Source: an uncultured Pelagibacteraceae bacterium (GTDB taxonomy: Bacteria > Pseudomonadota > Alphaproteobacteria > Pelagibacterales > Pelagibacteraceae). Taken from it: a stretch of 64,000 bases of DNA. The DNA lies in NCBI GenBank assembly GCA_902562645.1, contig CACETY010000002.1, positions 62,001 through 126,000 of the forward strand, given 5' to 3'. Under the pieces are notes generated by a model. The model searched no databases. It was not told the DNA's origin and was given only the letters and a program-made list of their open reading frames with translations. Shown here one piece after another: positions 29,843 through 40,794 of the stretch (its first letter is position 1; each line of letters begins with the position of its first letter). The position numbers and the translations under genes are program-made.

Positions 29843-30827
29843 TTTGTAAACTTTTTATATATTTGAATGCTGCTCCAGACTTAATAAAACCGCTAGTATA
29901 ATTAAAAGCAATTTTAAAATCATCATATTTTTCAGAAATCATTAATCCTGCTGCAGCATTTAAACATACAGCTTTTGAAAAATCATTATCTTCACCTTTA
30001 AAAATATTTAAAATTTTATCGGAATTAAATTTAGCGTCATCTCCAATTAAATTTTCAAATTTATCAGAATTAATATTTAATTCATTTGGGTCAATTATAA
30101 ACTCAGATATTTCATTATTTTTTAATTGCACAATATTAGTTTTGGCGTAAGGCGATATTTCATCTAGACCATCTTCACTATTTACAATCCACGCAAATTT
30201 TAAATTTAAATTTTTTAGAGCATTCGCAAAAATTTTTAGAAGTTTGTTATCAAAAACACCAATTACCTGCCTTTCAACAAGTGCTGGGCTGCTTAATGGA
30301 CCTATCATATTAAAAATTGTCCTTTTTCCTATTTTTTTTCTTGTTGGACCAACATATTTCATTGCCGAGTGGTAATTTGGTGCGAACATAAAACCAAAAT
30401 TATTATTTTTAATCTGTTCTTCGATTTGTTTTGGTTCTAAGTTGATATTTATATTTAAGGCTTCAAGAACGTCAGCTGACCCGCATTTTGATGAAACTGC
30501 TTTATTTCCATGCTTAGCCACTTTAACACCCATACTTGCCAACAACAGCGCTGATGCAGTTGAAATATTAAGAGTATCTTTCCCATCTCCTCCAGTACCA
30601 CAGGTATCAATGCAATTTTCAACTTTTACTCTTTTTGATTTATCTCTTAATACATATACTCCTCCAGCTATTTCATCTGAAACCTCACCCTTGTCTGATA
30701 ATAAAGTTAAAAAATCATAAATTTGTTGATCACTAGCTTCACCATTCATTAAAATCTTAAATGCATCTTTGCTTTCATCAAAATTTAAATTTATTTTATT
30801 TCTGAGCTTTTCTAAAAATTGATCCAT
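29835..30827 (-). CDS. trpD: Anthranilate phosphoribosyltransferase
   Basis: DTCGTGGDGKDTLNIST, KHGNKAVSSKCGSADVLEAL, GPTRKKIGKRTIFNMIGPL. Confidence 0.98.
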   Translation of the reverse strand: MDQFLEKLRNKINLNFDESKDAFKILMNGEASDQQIYDFLTLLSDKGEVSDEIAGGVYVLRDKSKRVKVENCIDTCGTGGDGKDTLNISTASALLLASMGVKVAKHGNKAVSSKCGSADVLEALNININLEPKQIEEQIKNNNFGFMFAPNYHSAMKYVGPTRKKIGKRTIFNMIGPLSSPALVERQVIGVFDNKLLKIFANALKNLNLKFAWIVNSEDGLDEISPYAKTNIVQLKNNEISEFIIDPNELNINSDKFENLIGDDAKFNSDKILNIFKGEDNDFSKAVCLNAAAGLMISEKYDDFKIAFNYTSGFIKSGAAFKYIKSLQNV

Positions 30828-30829
30828 TT

Positions 30830-31393
30830 TTACTCTTTTACAAAGTTCTCTAAAATTTTTAAACCATATTTTGTTTTGATACTTTCAGGATGAAATTGAA
30901 CTCCATGAATTTTGTATTTCTTATGCATAACACCCATTATTGTTCCATCAGATGTAATAGAGGTAATTGTTAAATCTTTAGATAAAGATTTTCTATCAAT
31001 TACTAAACTATGGTATCTGGTAGCTGAGAATTTTTTTGGTAAATCTTTTAAAATACCAATTTTCTTATTTATAATATTGCTTGTCTTTCCATGTACAAGT
31101 TCTTTAGCTTGAATTATCTTAGATCCAAATATTTGACCAATAATTTGATGACCTAAGCAAACACCAAGTATCGGCATTTTTTTATACAAATTTTTTACTA
31201 TCTTTAAACAATTTCCAGATTGATTAGGATTTCCAGGTCCTGGAGATATTACAATTTTATTATACCTTTTTTTTAAAATAAAATGATGATCTACTTTATC
31301 ATTTCTAAAAACATCTACTTTAGAAAAAGATGAAAGATAGTGATATAAATTGAATGTAAAACTATCATAGTTATCAATTAAAATTATTTTCAT
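30830..31393 (-). CDS. trpG: Anthranilate synthase glutamine amidotransferase component (TrpG/PabA)
   Basis: LIDNYDSFTFNLYHYL, ISPGPGNPNQSG, PILGVCLGHQ, GVQFHPESI. Confidence 0.95.
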   Translation of the reverse strand: MKIILIDNYDSFTFNLYHYLSSFSKVDVFRNDKVDHHFILKKRYNKIVISPGPGNPNQSGNCLKIVKNLYKKMPILGVCLGHQIIGQIFGSKIIQAKELVHGKTSNIINKKIGILKDLPKKFSATRYHSLVIDRKSLSKDLTITSITSDGTIMGVMHKKYKIHGVQFHPESIKTKYGLKILENFVKE

Positions 31394-31398
31394 AATCC

Positions 31399-32856
31399 TT
31401 ATTCCAAAGCCTTAATTAAAGCTTTTGCTTTATTAACTGTTTCATTAAACTCATTAATAGGTTTACTATCAGCAACAATTCCTGCTCCTGACTGTACGTA
31501 AAATTTTTTATTTTTTGAAATTGCTGTTCTAAGCGCAATGCAGGTATCAAAATCACCATTAGCAGAAAAATAACCAATACCACCAGCGTAAACTTTTCTT
31601 CTAGTCGTTTCTAATTCATCTATAATTTCCATAGCTCTTATCTTAGGTGCACCTGATACTGTTCCAGCAGGAAAACCAGCTAATAAAGTGTCAAATTTGC
31701 CAAATTTTTTATTAAATATGCCTTCCACATTGGAGACTATGTGCATTACATGTGAATATCGCTCTATCTTAAAACTTTCGGTAACTTTAACTGAGTTAAT
31801 TTTAGAGACTTTTCCAGTATCATTTCTACCAAGATCAAGAAGCATTAAGTGTTCAGAAAGCTCTTTTTTATCATTTAAAAGATCCCTTTCATAAAATTTG
31901 TCCTCTTTTTTATTTTTACCTCTTGGTCTTGTACCTGCAATAGGTCTAATAGTAATTTTATTATCTCTAAGCCTTACAAGTATTTCAGGACTTGCGCCTA
32001 TAATTTGAAAATCTTCAAAGTTAAAAAAATACATGAAAGGGGAAGGGTTAGTAATTCTTAATTTTTTATAAATATCAATTGGTTCTTTATTAAGATCGGT
32101 TTCGAACCTTTGACTTAGAACAACTTGAAAAATATCACCTATTTTAATGTAATTTTTAGCCTTTGAAACATTGCTAAGGAATTTCTTTTTTGAGATATTT
32201 GATTTAACTTTTGGTTTGGAAATCTTGGTTTTAGACTGATTTATTTTATAACTATAGTTTGCTAAAAAAATCATTTCTTCTATTTCTTTTTGTATTTGGT
32301 CATACTTAACTTGGTAATTTTTGATTTTTTCATCAGAAAAACAGTTAACTATAAAAAATAATTTTTTTTCTGCGTTATCGAAAACTATTAGATTTCTTGG
32401 TCTCAAAATTCTTGCATCAGGGATTTTAAGATCATTTTTTGTACTATTAGGAATTTTCTCAATATATCTAATTGTATCATAAGAGAAATACCCCGATAGA
32501 ATTGAGCTAATTGGTGGTAATTCACTTGGTATTTTAAAATTAAAATTTTCGATTATTTTCTCAATATTATCTTTTGGCGTTCCTCTTAATTTCTTTCTTT
32601 TATTTTCAAAGTTTAAAACACAGTTATTATTATTAAATTCCCAAATTTTATCAGGATTTTTACCAAAAATTGTGTATCTACCTTTTATGAAACCTTTTTC
32701 AACAGACTCGAAGACGAAGCTATTTCTTACATTTAAAAAGTTATTAATTAAATTTTCTATTTCTCTTATACCATTTGATTTTATCGCGTGATAAAGAACT
32801 TGATTTTTACTCTTATCGTGATTTTTCTTAAATAACTTTAGATCAATATTCAACAT
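31399..32856 (-). CDS. trpE: Anthranilate synthase component I
   Basis: IKIGDIFQVVLSQRFE, RPIAGTRPRGKNKKED, FPAGTVSGAPKIRAMEII, QSGAGIVADS. Confidence 0.97.
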   Translation of the reverse strand: MLNIDLKLFKKNHDKSKNQVLYHAIKSNGIREIENLINNFLNVRNSFVFESVEKGFIKGRYTIFGKNPDKIWEFNNNNCVLNFENKRKKLRGTPKDNIEKIIENFNFKIPSELPPISSILSGYFSYDTIRYIEKIPNSTKNDLKIPDARILRPRNLIVFDNAEKKLFFIVNCFSDEKIKNYQVKYDQIQKEIEEMIFLANYSYKINQSKTKISKPKVKSNISKKKFLSNVSKAKNYIKIGDIFQVVLSQRFETDLNKEPIDIYKKLRITNPSPFMYFFNFEDFQIIGASPEILVRLRDNKITIRPIAGTRPRGKNKKEDKFYERDLLNDKKELSEHLMLLDLGRNDTGKVSKINSVKVTESFKIERYSHVMHIVSNVEGIFNKKFGKFDTLLAGFPAGTVSGAPKIRAMEIIDELETTRRKVYAGGIGYFSANGDFDTCIALRTAISKNKKFYVQSGAGIVADSKPINEFNETVNKAKALIKALE

Positions 32857-34277
32857 TATCTAAAATAATTTTTAACTCTATCAATTGTTTGATTGAAAAT
32901 TTTTACCTTATATTTTGAATTTAAAGATAGGTCATAAGATGTATAAACATCATTAATAATATCGTTATTTGCCTTAATAGAGTATTCTTCAACATTATCA
33001 TTATTTTTTTCCATATCTGAATAATAAATATTCTTAATTTTTGTTAGAAAAACTTTATTTGTTTTCCCAGTAACTAATGAGAAACTTTCTTTTGGTAATG
33101 TGTATAAAAGTTTTAAAGAGTCTGGGTCAAAAATTTCATAATCATTATTGTTTTTAATAGTTATAGTCTTAATATTATTCGTATCTTTTGATAATTTCAC
33201 AAACTCATCATCATTAAATATCTTCTCATCAATTTTTTCAAAAAGACTTTTATTAAATTCAAATTTCTTTTTTAAAATTACATTATTTTTAACGTCTTCT
33301 AAAAATTTTGGATTAGTTTTGTTAGGAATTTTTTTGTTAATATTTGATATTTCAAAAATTAGATAATAATCATTTTTGTCAATTAGTTGTATTTTATCCT
33401 GGTTTCTTTTTGAGTAAATCTCTTCAAGTATTTCATCTGAATCATCATTCAATACAAAATTATTAATTTCGTTTAATTTTAAATTATAAGTTTCATTAAT
33501 TTCTCTAATATTTGATCCGTTTAAAATATTATTTTCTATTTCATCAATTTTCTTAAAAAATTCATCGTTAAACTCATCTATTTCAATTAAGTCTTTAGGA
33601 GTAATTTTTGCATAAGCAACATCAATAAAATCAATTTTTAAAACTTCTTGATTATTTTTGATGAAATCCTCAACCTCTAACTTAGTTGCAGTTTTATCAT
33701 GAACTAAGTCTAAATCTAAAAATTCGATCTCAATTTTTTTATTTTCATTGACATATATTTTATTTTTTAAAAAATAAGGTGACTTAATTCCTCCACTAAT
33801 ATAATTAAATAAATTTTTTTTAAGCTCCTGTTTCTTTAATGAACTTTCAAATGTTGAAGCACTTAAGTTATTTTCTAATAGAAATTTTTCATATTTAACT
33901 CTTGAAAACTTCTTATTTTCATCTAGTAGAATTGAATTAGATCTTATTTTATTTGCCAACGCCTCCTCTGACATTGATACGTTTAATTCTTTAATTTCCA
34001 TCTCAATTAATTTTTCAGATACCAATTCTGATAAAATATTTTCAATAATGTTTTTATCTATGTTTGCTTTTATAATGTCATTTGTAAGTCTTGACTCGTT
34101 TATAAAATTTATAAAATCTTTTGATGAGATAACTTCGTTATTAATCTTAGCAACGTTGTTAGTATTACCTCCACTAAAAACACTACCCATGCCCCAAAAT
34201 ACAAATGGAATTATAATAATTCCAACAAGCACTCCAGCTAATTTTGAATTTGAGAAACCTCTTAATTTACTTATCAT
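32856..34277 (-). CDS. Membrane-anchored SurA/PpiD-family peptidyl-prolyl isomerase-like chaperone
   Basis: N-terminal TM (SKLAGVLVGIIIIPFVFWGMGSVFSGG), SurA_N-like VAKINNEVISSKDF; position upstream of trpE typical of alphaproteobacterial ppiD. Confidence 0.8.
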   Translation of the reverse strand: MISKLRGFSNSKLAGVLVGIIIIPFVFWGMGSVFSGGNTNNVAKINNEVISSKDFINFINESRLTNDIIKANIDKNIIENILSELVSEKLIEMEIKELNVSMSEEALANKIRSNSILLDENKKFSRVKYEKFLLENNLSASTFESSLKKQELKKNLFNYISGGIKSPYFLKNKIYVNENKKIEIEFLDLDLVHDKTATKLEVEDFIKNNQEVLKIDFIDVAYAKITPKDLIEIDEFNDEFFKKIDEIENNILNGSNIREINETYNLKLNEINNFVLNDDSDEILEEIYSKRNQDKIQLIDKNDYYLIFEISNINKKIPNKTNPKFLEDVKNNVILKKKFEFNKSLFEKIDEKIFNDDEFVKLSKDTNNIKTITIKNNNDYEIFDPDSLKLLYTLPKESFSLVTGKTNKVFLTKIKNIYYSDMEKNNDNVEEYSIKANNDIINDVYTSYDLSLNSKYKVKIFNQTIDRVKNYFR

Positions 34278-34338
34278 ATTCTATAGTCTTTATTTATTGA
34301 TCTAAAAAAAAATAAACATATAAATTATATTAATCTTT

Positions 34339-35085
34339 ATGACAAATAATAATATTTATTTCGTTGCTAATTGGAAGATGTTTGGTTCTGTCAAATCAGT
34401 TAATTTGTTAAATAAAGTAATAAGTTATTCAAAAACAAAGAAACATAAAGCCAAGATCATTTATTGTCCTCCATACACATTGATTAAATCTTTTGTAGAT
34501 AAAACTAAAAATTCAAATATTCAGATTGGAGCTCAAGACTGCCATTCAGAACAAAGCTACGGACCCTTCACAGGAGCTATTAGCTCAAAGATGATTAAAG
34601 ATTTGGGGGGTAAGTTTGTTATAATTGGACATTCAGAAACAAGAGCAGAAAATGATAATAAAAAAATTAATTTAAAGATTAAGTCTGCACTTAATGAAAA
34701 ATTAAATGTCATTTTCTGCATAGGCGAAAAATTGATTGATAAAAGAAAAAACAAAACAAAATATGTCTTAAAAAAACAATTACTTGAAGGTTTAAAAAAT
34801 TTAAAGAATTCAAATAAAGTTATAATTGCTTATGAACCTGTTTGGTCAATTGGTACTGGCATTATTCCTAGTGAAAATGATTTGAAAAAAAATATTAGAT
34901 TTATTAGAAACATCTTAAAGATTTCAAAAAAATTTACAAAATCTAAGATTTTATATGGAGGCTCTGTAAACCCAAAAAATATAAAAAATTTAATGAGAAT
35001 CGATAATATTGATGGTTTTTTGATTGGTGGAGCATCAACTAATGAAAAAATATTTATTGATATAATGAAAAAATCAATTAATTAG
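34339..35085 (+). CDS. tpiA: Triosephosphate isomerase
   Basis: FVANWKMFGS, AYEPVWSIGTG, ILYGGSVNPKN, GFLIGGAST. Confidence 0.97.
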   Translation: MTNNNIYFVANWKMFGSVKSVNLLNKVISYSKTKKHKAKIIYCPPYTLIKSFVDKTKNSNIQIGAQDCHSEQSYGPFTGAISSKMIKDLGGKFVIIGHSETRAENDNKKINLKIKSALNEKLNVIFCIGEKLIDKRKNKTKYVLKKQLLEGLKNLKNSNKVIIAYEPVWSIGTGIIPSENDLKKNIRFIRNILKISKKFTKSKILYGGSVNPKNIKNLMRIDNIDGFLIGGASTNEKIFIDIMKKSIN

Positions 35086-35090
35086 GCGTC

Positions 35091-35393
35091 GTGGAAAATA
35101 TACTATTAATTATAAATATAATATTAGCAGCAATTCTAGTATTGCTGGTTTTGTTCCAAAAATCTGAAGGTGGAGCATTGGGTATTGGAGTTTCTCAAGA
35201 TAACTTTATGTTTTCAAGGTCGGCTGGGAATTTTATGACTAAAGCAACGGCTGTTGTTGCTACATTATTCATAATTTGTAGCTTAGGATTAACTATTATT
35301 TCACGAGGAGATCTTCCTTCAAACACTTCTGTAATTGATAAAATAGAAGAAAATGCAGATGATGCTCCTAAATTACCAGAAAATAATAATTAA
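35091..35393 (+). CDS. secG: Protein-export membrane protein SecG (GTG start)
   Basis: LVLFQKSEGGALGIG and FMTKATAVVATLFIICSLGL. Confidence 0.93.
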   Translation: MENILLIINIILAAILVLLVLFQKSEGGALGIGVSQDNFMFSRSAGNFMTKATAVVATLFIICSLGLTIISRGDLPSNTSVIDKIEENADDAPKLPENNN

Positions 35394-35433
35394 TACTTTC
35401 ATTTTTATAAATCATTGGCTATAACATAATTCC

Positions 35434-37056
35434 ATGGCGCGATATATATTTGTCACTGGCGGCGTGGTTTCATCACTTGGTAAAGGTTTATCATCAGCAT
35501 CGCTTGGATATTTGCTTAGATCACAAGGCTATAAGGTGAGAATAAGAAAAATGGATCCATATTTAAATGTAGATCCAGGAACAATGAGTCCTTTTCAGCA
35601 TGGTGAAGTTTTTGTAACTGACGATGGAGCTGAGACAGATTTAGATTTAGGACATTACGAGAGATTTACAAATATTTCAGCTAAACAATCTGACAACATT
35701 ACTACAGGTAGAATTTATAGTGATATCATAAAAAAAGAGAGAAGAGGAGGTTATCTCGGAAAAACAGTTCAAGTAATCCCACATGTTACAGATAGAATTA
35801 AAGAGTTTATTAAAAAAGATATAACAAATGAAGATTTTGTAATTTGTGAAATTGGAGGAACAGTTGGTGATATTGAGAGTTTGCCATTTTTAGAAGCTAT
35901 ACGACAGTTTTCAAATGATAATGGAAGATCAAAATCATTATTTATTCATTTAACATTTGTTCCATTTTTAAAATCTTCAGATGAAATTAAAACAAAGCCA
36001 ACACAACATTCTGTTAAAGAATTAAGAAGTATAGGAATTCAACCTGATATAGTTATCTGTAGGTCTCAACAATCTATTCCTTTAGATCAAAGAAGAAAAA
36101 TATCCTTATTTTGTAATGTGGACATTGCTAATGTTATAGAAACAGTTGATGTAAAAACCATTTATGAAGCCCCAATAAGTTTCTTTAATCAAAAATTAGA
36201 TAAGCAAGTTTTGAAATTCTTTAAGATAAAATCTAGAAAAAGACCAAACTTGCTACCTTGGAAAAAAATTACAAATATAGTTTTAAAAACCAAAAGAACA
36301 GTGAATATTGCTATTATTGGCAAATATGTAAACTTAAAAGATGCTTATAAATCACTTGATGAAGCTCTTACACATGGGGGAATTTCAAATAAAGTTAAAG
36401 TTAACTTAGTAAGAATTGAGTCAGATAAACTTGGATCAAAAGAAATTAAATCAAAATTAAAGAATGTGTCAGGAATACTGATACCAGGAGGGTTTGGTAA
36501 AAGAGGAACAGAGGGAAAAATTGAGGCAATTAAATATGCTAGAGAAAAAAAAATACCTTTTCTAGGTATATGCTTTGGAATGCAAATGGCAATGATTGAG
36601 TTTGCAAGAAATATTTTAAAAATTAAAAAAGCCGGCTCTAGTGAATTAGATAAAAACTGCTTTCCCATAATAGGATTAATTGATGAATGGAACAAAGATG
36701 GAAAAATAATAAAAGGAACTGATAAAAACCTTGGAGGAACAATGAGATTAGGTTTATATGAGGCAAAGCTAAGAAATAATTCTGCCATAAAAAAAATCTA
36801 TAAATCTAACATGATTAAAGAGAGACACAGACATAGATATGAGGTCAATATAAATTTAATGCAAAAATTTGAAAAAAAAGGTTTGATGTTTTCAGCAATT
36901 TCTCCGGATAATCAATTACCTGAAATCATCGAACTTAAAAATCATCCATGGTTTATTGGAGTTCAATTTCATCCAGAATTTAAATCTAGACCTTTAAATC
37001 CTCATCCTTTATTCTCATCATTTATTAAAGCTGCAAAATCTTTTAATGGAAAATAA
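35434..37056 (+). CDS. pyrG: CTP synthase
   Basis: [62 protein letters not shown]. Confidence 0.98.
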   Translation: MARYIFVTGGVVSSLGKGLSSASLGYLLRSQGYKVRIRKMDPYLNVDPGTMSPFQHGEVFVTDDGAETDLDLGHYERFTNISAKQSDNITTGRIYSDIIKKERRGGYLGKTVQVIPHVTDRIKEFIKKDITNEDFVICEIGGTVGDIESLPFLEAIRQFSNDNGRSKSLFIHLTFVPFLKSSDEIKTKPTQHSVKELRSIGIQPDIVICRSQQSIPLDQRRKISLFCNVDIANVIETVDVKTIYEAPISFFNQKLDKQVLKFFKIKSRKRPNLLPWKKITNIVLKTKRTVNIAIIGKYVNLKDAYKSLDEALTHGGISNKVKVNLVRIESDKLGSKEIKSKLKNVSGILIPGGFGKRGTEGKIEAIKYAREKKIPFLGICFGMQMAMIEFARNILKIKKAGSSELDKNCFPIIGLIDEWNKDGKIIKGTDKNLGGTMRLGLYEAKLRNNSAIKKIYKSNMIKERHRHRYEVNINLMQKFEKKGLMFSAISPDNQLPEIIELKNHPWFIGVQFHPEFKSRPLNPHPLFSSFIKAAKSFNGK

Positions 37057-37870
37057 AGTAATAAATTGTAACGGTATAGAAATTTCAAATAAGAATAAAA
37101 TTTGTCTTATTTCTGGACCTTGCCAACTAGAAACAGAACAACATGCTTTGGACATGGCAGGAAAAATTAAAGAGATTACAGATAAATATAATATTGGTTT
37201 CATTTATAAAACTTCATTTGACAAAGCAAATAGAACGAGTTTAAAAGGCAAAAGAGGAGCTGGTTTAGAAAACTCTCTGCCTGTATTTGATAAAATCAAA
37301 AAAGATATTAACGTACCTGTTCTTACTGATGTACATAATGAAGAACAATGTTCCTTGGTTTCTCATCACGTAGACGTTCTGCAGATACCAGCATTTCTTT
37401 GTAGACAAACAGATTTGTTAATTGCTGCTGCTAAAACTAATAAAATCATTAATGTGAAAAAGGGTCAATTCCTAGCACCATGGGATATGGTGAATGTAAC
37501 CAAAAAAATTTCTGGTAGTGGTAATGAAAATATTTTAGTAACTGAAAGAGGAGCTAGCTTTGGTTATAATACATTGGTCTCAGATATGAGATCAATTCCT
37601 ATCATGGCAAAAAATGGTTATCCAGTAGTATTTGATGGAACTCATTCAGTGCAACAACCTGGTGGTCTAGGTGAAAAAAGTGGTGGTCAAAGAGAATTTG
37701 TTGAGTATTTATCAAGAGCAGCAGTTGCTGTAGGCGTTGCAGCTATTTTTTTGGAAACACATCAGGACCCTGATAATGCTCCATCAGATGGTCCAAACAT
37801 GATCCCTTTAGACAAATTAGACGAGCTAATTAATCAAATTGTAGAAATTGATAATTTAGTTAAAAAATAA
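37046..37870 (+). CDS. kdsA: 3-deoxy-8-phosphooctulonate (KDO-8-P) synthase
   Basis: [42 protein letters not shown]. Confidence 0.97.
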   Translation: MENKVINCNGIEISNKNKICLISGPCQLETEQHALDMAGKIKEITDKYNIGFIYKTSFDKANRTSLKGKRGAGLENSLPVFDKIKKDINVPVLTDVHNEEQCSLVSHHVDVLQIPAFLCRQTDLLIAAAKTNKIINVKKGQFLAPWDMVNVTKKISGSGNENILVTERGASFGYNTLVSDMRSIPIMAKNGYPVVFDGTHSVQQPGGLGEKSGGQREFVEYLSRAAVAVGVAAIFLETHQDPDNAPSDGPNMIPLDKLDELINQIVEIDNLVKK

Positions 37871-37873
37871 TTA

Positions 37874-39133
37874 ATGAGCAAAATCAAAAGAGTCGTCGCC
37901 AGACAAGTATATGATAGCAGAGGAAATCCCACTATTGAGGCTGAAGTATTTTCAAATAATTTAAGTGCATCAGCAATTTGTCCTTCAGGTGCTTCAACAG
38001 GAACTTTCGAGGCCTATGAAAAAAGAGATAAGACTAATAAAAAATACTTAGGAAAAAGTGTTTTAATACCAGTTGTAATTGTTAATAAATTAATTTCAAA
38101 AAAATTAAAAAATCAAAACATCCATGACCAAGAAAAAATAGATAGTATTCTTATAAAATTAGATGGCACAAAACAAAAGACAAAGTTAGGTGCGAATACA
38201 ATATTGGCTGTATCCATGGCTGTTAAAAAATTATCAGCAAAAGTTAAAAAAATTCCTTTATTTAAAAATTTTATTATTAAAAAAAATTTTAAACTCCCAT
38301 TTCCATTAATGAATATTATTAATGGTGGCGCACATGCTGATAATGGCCTTAGAATACAAGAGTTTATGATAAGACCTGACAAAGCAAAATCATTTAATGA
38401 TGCTGTCAGAATGTGTTATTTAGTAATAAATAATTTAAAAATATTATTAAAAAAAGCAGGTCATTCTATTAATGTCGGTGACGAGGGTGGTTTTGCTCCA
38501 ATGATAAGTGATAATGAAAGTGCATTAAAACTTATAGTTCAAGCGATCAAAAAATCAGGTTTTAAAAATGGTAAAGATATATCTATTTGTTTAGATGTTG
38601 CAGCAAATGAATTAATTAAAAAAGGCAAATATTCAATTCATTCTAAAAATTACATAAGTGTTGATCAATCAATTAAAAAATATTTACAACTTATTAAAAA
38701 ATATCAAATAAAATCAATCGAGGATCCATTTGGTGAAAATGACTGGAAGGCATGGTCGAAATTTGTAAAACAAACAAATAACAAAACACAAATTATAGGT
38801 GATGATCTTTTTGTTACAAATCTTGAAAGATTAAAAATAGGCTTTTTAAACATGTCTGCAAATAGTATTTTAATAAAATTGAACCAAATAGGTACTGTTA
38901 CCGAAACGTTAGAAGTAATTAAATTTGCTCAACTTATTGGTTTTAAAACAATCGTCTCACATAGATCTGGAGATACTGAAGATACATTTATTGCTGATTT
39001 AGCAGTAGGTACTAACTCAAATCAAATCAAAACTGGATCTCTTGCAAGATCAGAGAGAATAGCAAAATATAACCAATTAATTCGTATTGAAGAAGATCTT
39101 GGTAGATCGGCAAAAATGAATAAAATTGATTAA
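37874..39133 (+). CDS. eno: Enolase
   Basis: RQVYDSRGNPTIEAEV, VGDEGGFAP, SIEDPFGENDW, SHRSGDTEDTFIADLAVG. Confidence 0.98.
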   Translation: MSKIKRVVARQVYDSRGNPTIEAEVFSNNLSASAICPSGASTGTFEAYEKRDKTNKKYLGKSVLIPVVIVNKLISKKLKNQNIHDQEKIDSILIKLDGTKQKTKLGANTILAVSMAVKKLSAKVKKIPLFKNFIIKKNFKLPFPLMNIINGGAHADNGLRIQEFMIRPDKAKSFNDAVRMCYLVINNLKILLKKAGHSINVGDEGGFAPMISDNESALKLIVQAIKKSGFKNGKDISICLDVAANELIKKGKYSIHSKNYISVDQSIKKYLQLIKKYQIKSIEDPFGENDWKAWSKFVKQTNNKTQIIGDDLFVTNLERLKIGFLNMSANSILIKLNQIGTVTETLEVIKFAQLIGFKTIVSHRSGDTEDTFIADLAVGTNSNQIKTGSLARSERIAKYNQLIRIEEDLGRSAKMNKID

Positions 39134-39441
39134 TGTTAGAAAAATTAAAAAAAAACTATTTTATTCTTATCATCACATTCCTGTTTATCTATTTTTTCTT
39201 TAATTTATTAGATGGTGATAGAGGTCTCATTTCTTACATGGAAAAGAAAGATATATATGAGCAACTAAAAAATGATCAAATTACCCTAAATAGCAAAATA
39301 GAAGATTTAGAGCACAAAAATTCACTTTTAACAGAAAATATAGATCTAGATTTTATAGAAATATTAATAAGAGAAAAGTTTTTATTTGGAAAAGACGGTG
39401 AGACCACCTATATAATTAAAGACAATGGAAATCAAAAATAG
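39133..39441 (+). CDS. ftsB: Septum formation initiator (FtsB/DivIC family)
   Basis: Single N-terminal TM plus coiled coil, GDRGLISY motif, [17 protein letters not shown] tail; directly after eno. Confidence 0.85.
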   Translation: MLEKLKKNYFILIITFLFIYFFFNLLDGDRGLISYMEKKDIYEQLKNDQITLNSKIEDLEHKNSLLTENIDLDFIEILIREKFLFGKDGETTYIIKDNGNQK

Positions 39442-40357
39442 ACCAAGACATCCTGAAAAAGTTAATAAACCTTTTAATCCTATCAAAAAGAAACCTGAGT
39501 GGATTAGATCTAAGCTACTAAATAGTAAAGAATTTTTTTTAACTAAAACAGTTGTTAATAAAGATAATCTTGTGACAGTTTGCCAAGAAGCAAACTGCCC
39601 TAATATTACTGAATGCTGGAGCAAAAGGCATGCAACATTAATGATAATGGGTGACACATGTACAAGAGCATGTGCATTTTGTGATGTTAAAACAGGAAAA
39701 CCAGAAAAATTAGATCAATTTGAGCCAATTAAAATAGCGAATGCAGTTAAAAAACTGAGTTTAAGACATGTTGTTATTACATCTGTTGATAGAGACGACC
39801 TTCCTGATGGTGGATCAAACCATTTTCATGATGTTATTGTTGCAACAAGAAAAAAAAATCCAAATACAACAATTGAAGTTTTAACACCTGACTTTTTACG
39901 AAAAGGTGATGCTTATAAAAGAGTATTGGAAGCAAGCCCAGATGTTTTTAATCACAATATTGAGACTGTTCCAAGTCTTTATGTAAAAGTTAGACCAGGA
40001 GCAAGATATTTTGGATCATTAGAACTTTTAAAAAATTCAAAAAAATTCAATAAAAATGTTTTTACAAAATCAGGAATTATGGTTGGATTTGGAGAAACAA
40101 AAGATGAAATAATTCAAGTTATGGATGATCTAAGAAGTGCAGAAGTTGATTTCTTAACTATAGGGCAATATCTTCAACCTTCGGCCAAGCACTTTCCGTT
40201 AAATAGGTATTATCATCCAGATGAATTTAAAGAGCTAGGAAAAATAGCAAAAGCCAAGGGTTTTTTATTAGTATCTTCTTCTCCTTTGACAAGATCTTCT
40301 TATCATGCTGATGAAGATTTTAATAAACTTAAAAATAATAGAAAAAATATTCATTAA
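39425..40357 (+). CDS. lipA: Lipoyl synthase
   Basis: [13 protein letters not shown] and [13 protein letters not shown] [4Fe-4S]/radical-SAM cysteines, [16 protein letters not shown]. Confidence 0.98.
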   Translation: MEIKNRPRHPEKVNKPFNPIKKKPEWIRSKLLNSKEFFLTKTVVNKDNLVTVCQEANCPNITECWSKRHATLMIMGDTCTRACAFCDVKTGKPEKLDQFEPIKIANAVKKLSLRHVVITSVDRDDLPDGGSNHFHDVIVATRKKNPNTTIEVLTPDFLRKGDAYKRVLEASPDVFNHNIETVPSLYVKVRPGARYFGSLELLKNSKKFNKNVFTKSGIMVGFGETKDEIIQVMDDLRSAEVDFLTIGQYLQPSAKHFPLNRYYHPDEFKELGKIAKAKGFLLVSSSPLTRSSYHADEDFNKLKNNRKNIH

Positions 40358-40794
40358 TGCCAAAAGCGTCAGTTAAGAGATTAATTGATAACAGAAAAGA
40401 CAAACTCATAGAGTTTGTTTTAGATATTGAAAAATACCCTGAATTTGTTCCATTCTGTCAGGGTTCAAAAGTATACGAAAAAAAAAAAGAGGGAGATCTA
40501 ACACTTATTGTTGCCGATTTAACAATAGGAAAAGGACCATTTGTTGATACCTATAAAAGCGATGTGAAATTTAATAAAAAAGATGACACAATATTTGTAA
40601 CAAATATAGATGGTCCTTTAAATTATTTAGAAAATAACTGGAAATTTCAGGAGCAAGGAGATTTAACAGAGGTGACTTTTGACGTTGATTTTGAAATTAA
40701 AAATAAATTTTTAAATATTTTAATGACCAAGTCTTTTCAATTTGGTCTTGAAAAAATAGCTGATGCATTTCAGAAAAGAGCTGAAAGTTTATAA
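40357..40794 (+). CDS. Coq10/RatA-type START-domain protein (polyketide cyclase family)
   Basis: YPEFVPFCQGSKVYEKK, LNYLENNWKF, FDVDFEIKNKFLNILM; downstream of lipA. Confidence 0.88.
   Translation: MPKASVKRLIDNRKDKLIEFVLDIEKYPEFVPFCQGSKVYEKKKEGDLTLIVADLTIGKGPFVDTYKSDVKFNKKDDTIFVTNIDGPLNYLENNWKFQEQGDLTEVTFDVDFEIKNKFLNILMTKSFQFGLEKIADAFQKRAESL

Noticed and set aside
36345-36788. 147-aa ORF on the minus strand
   Set aside because: Fully antisense to pyrG, whose sequence is well conserved; composition looks like a reverse-complement shadow.
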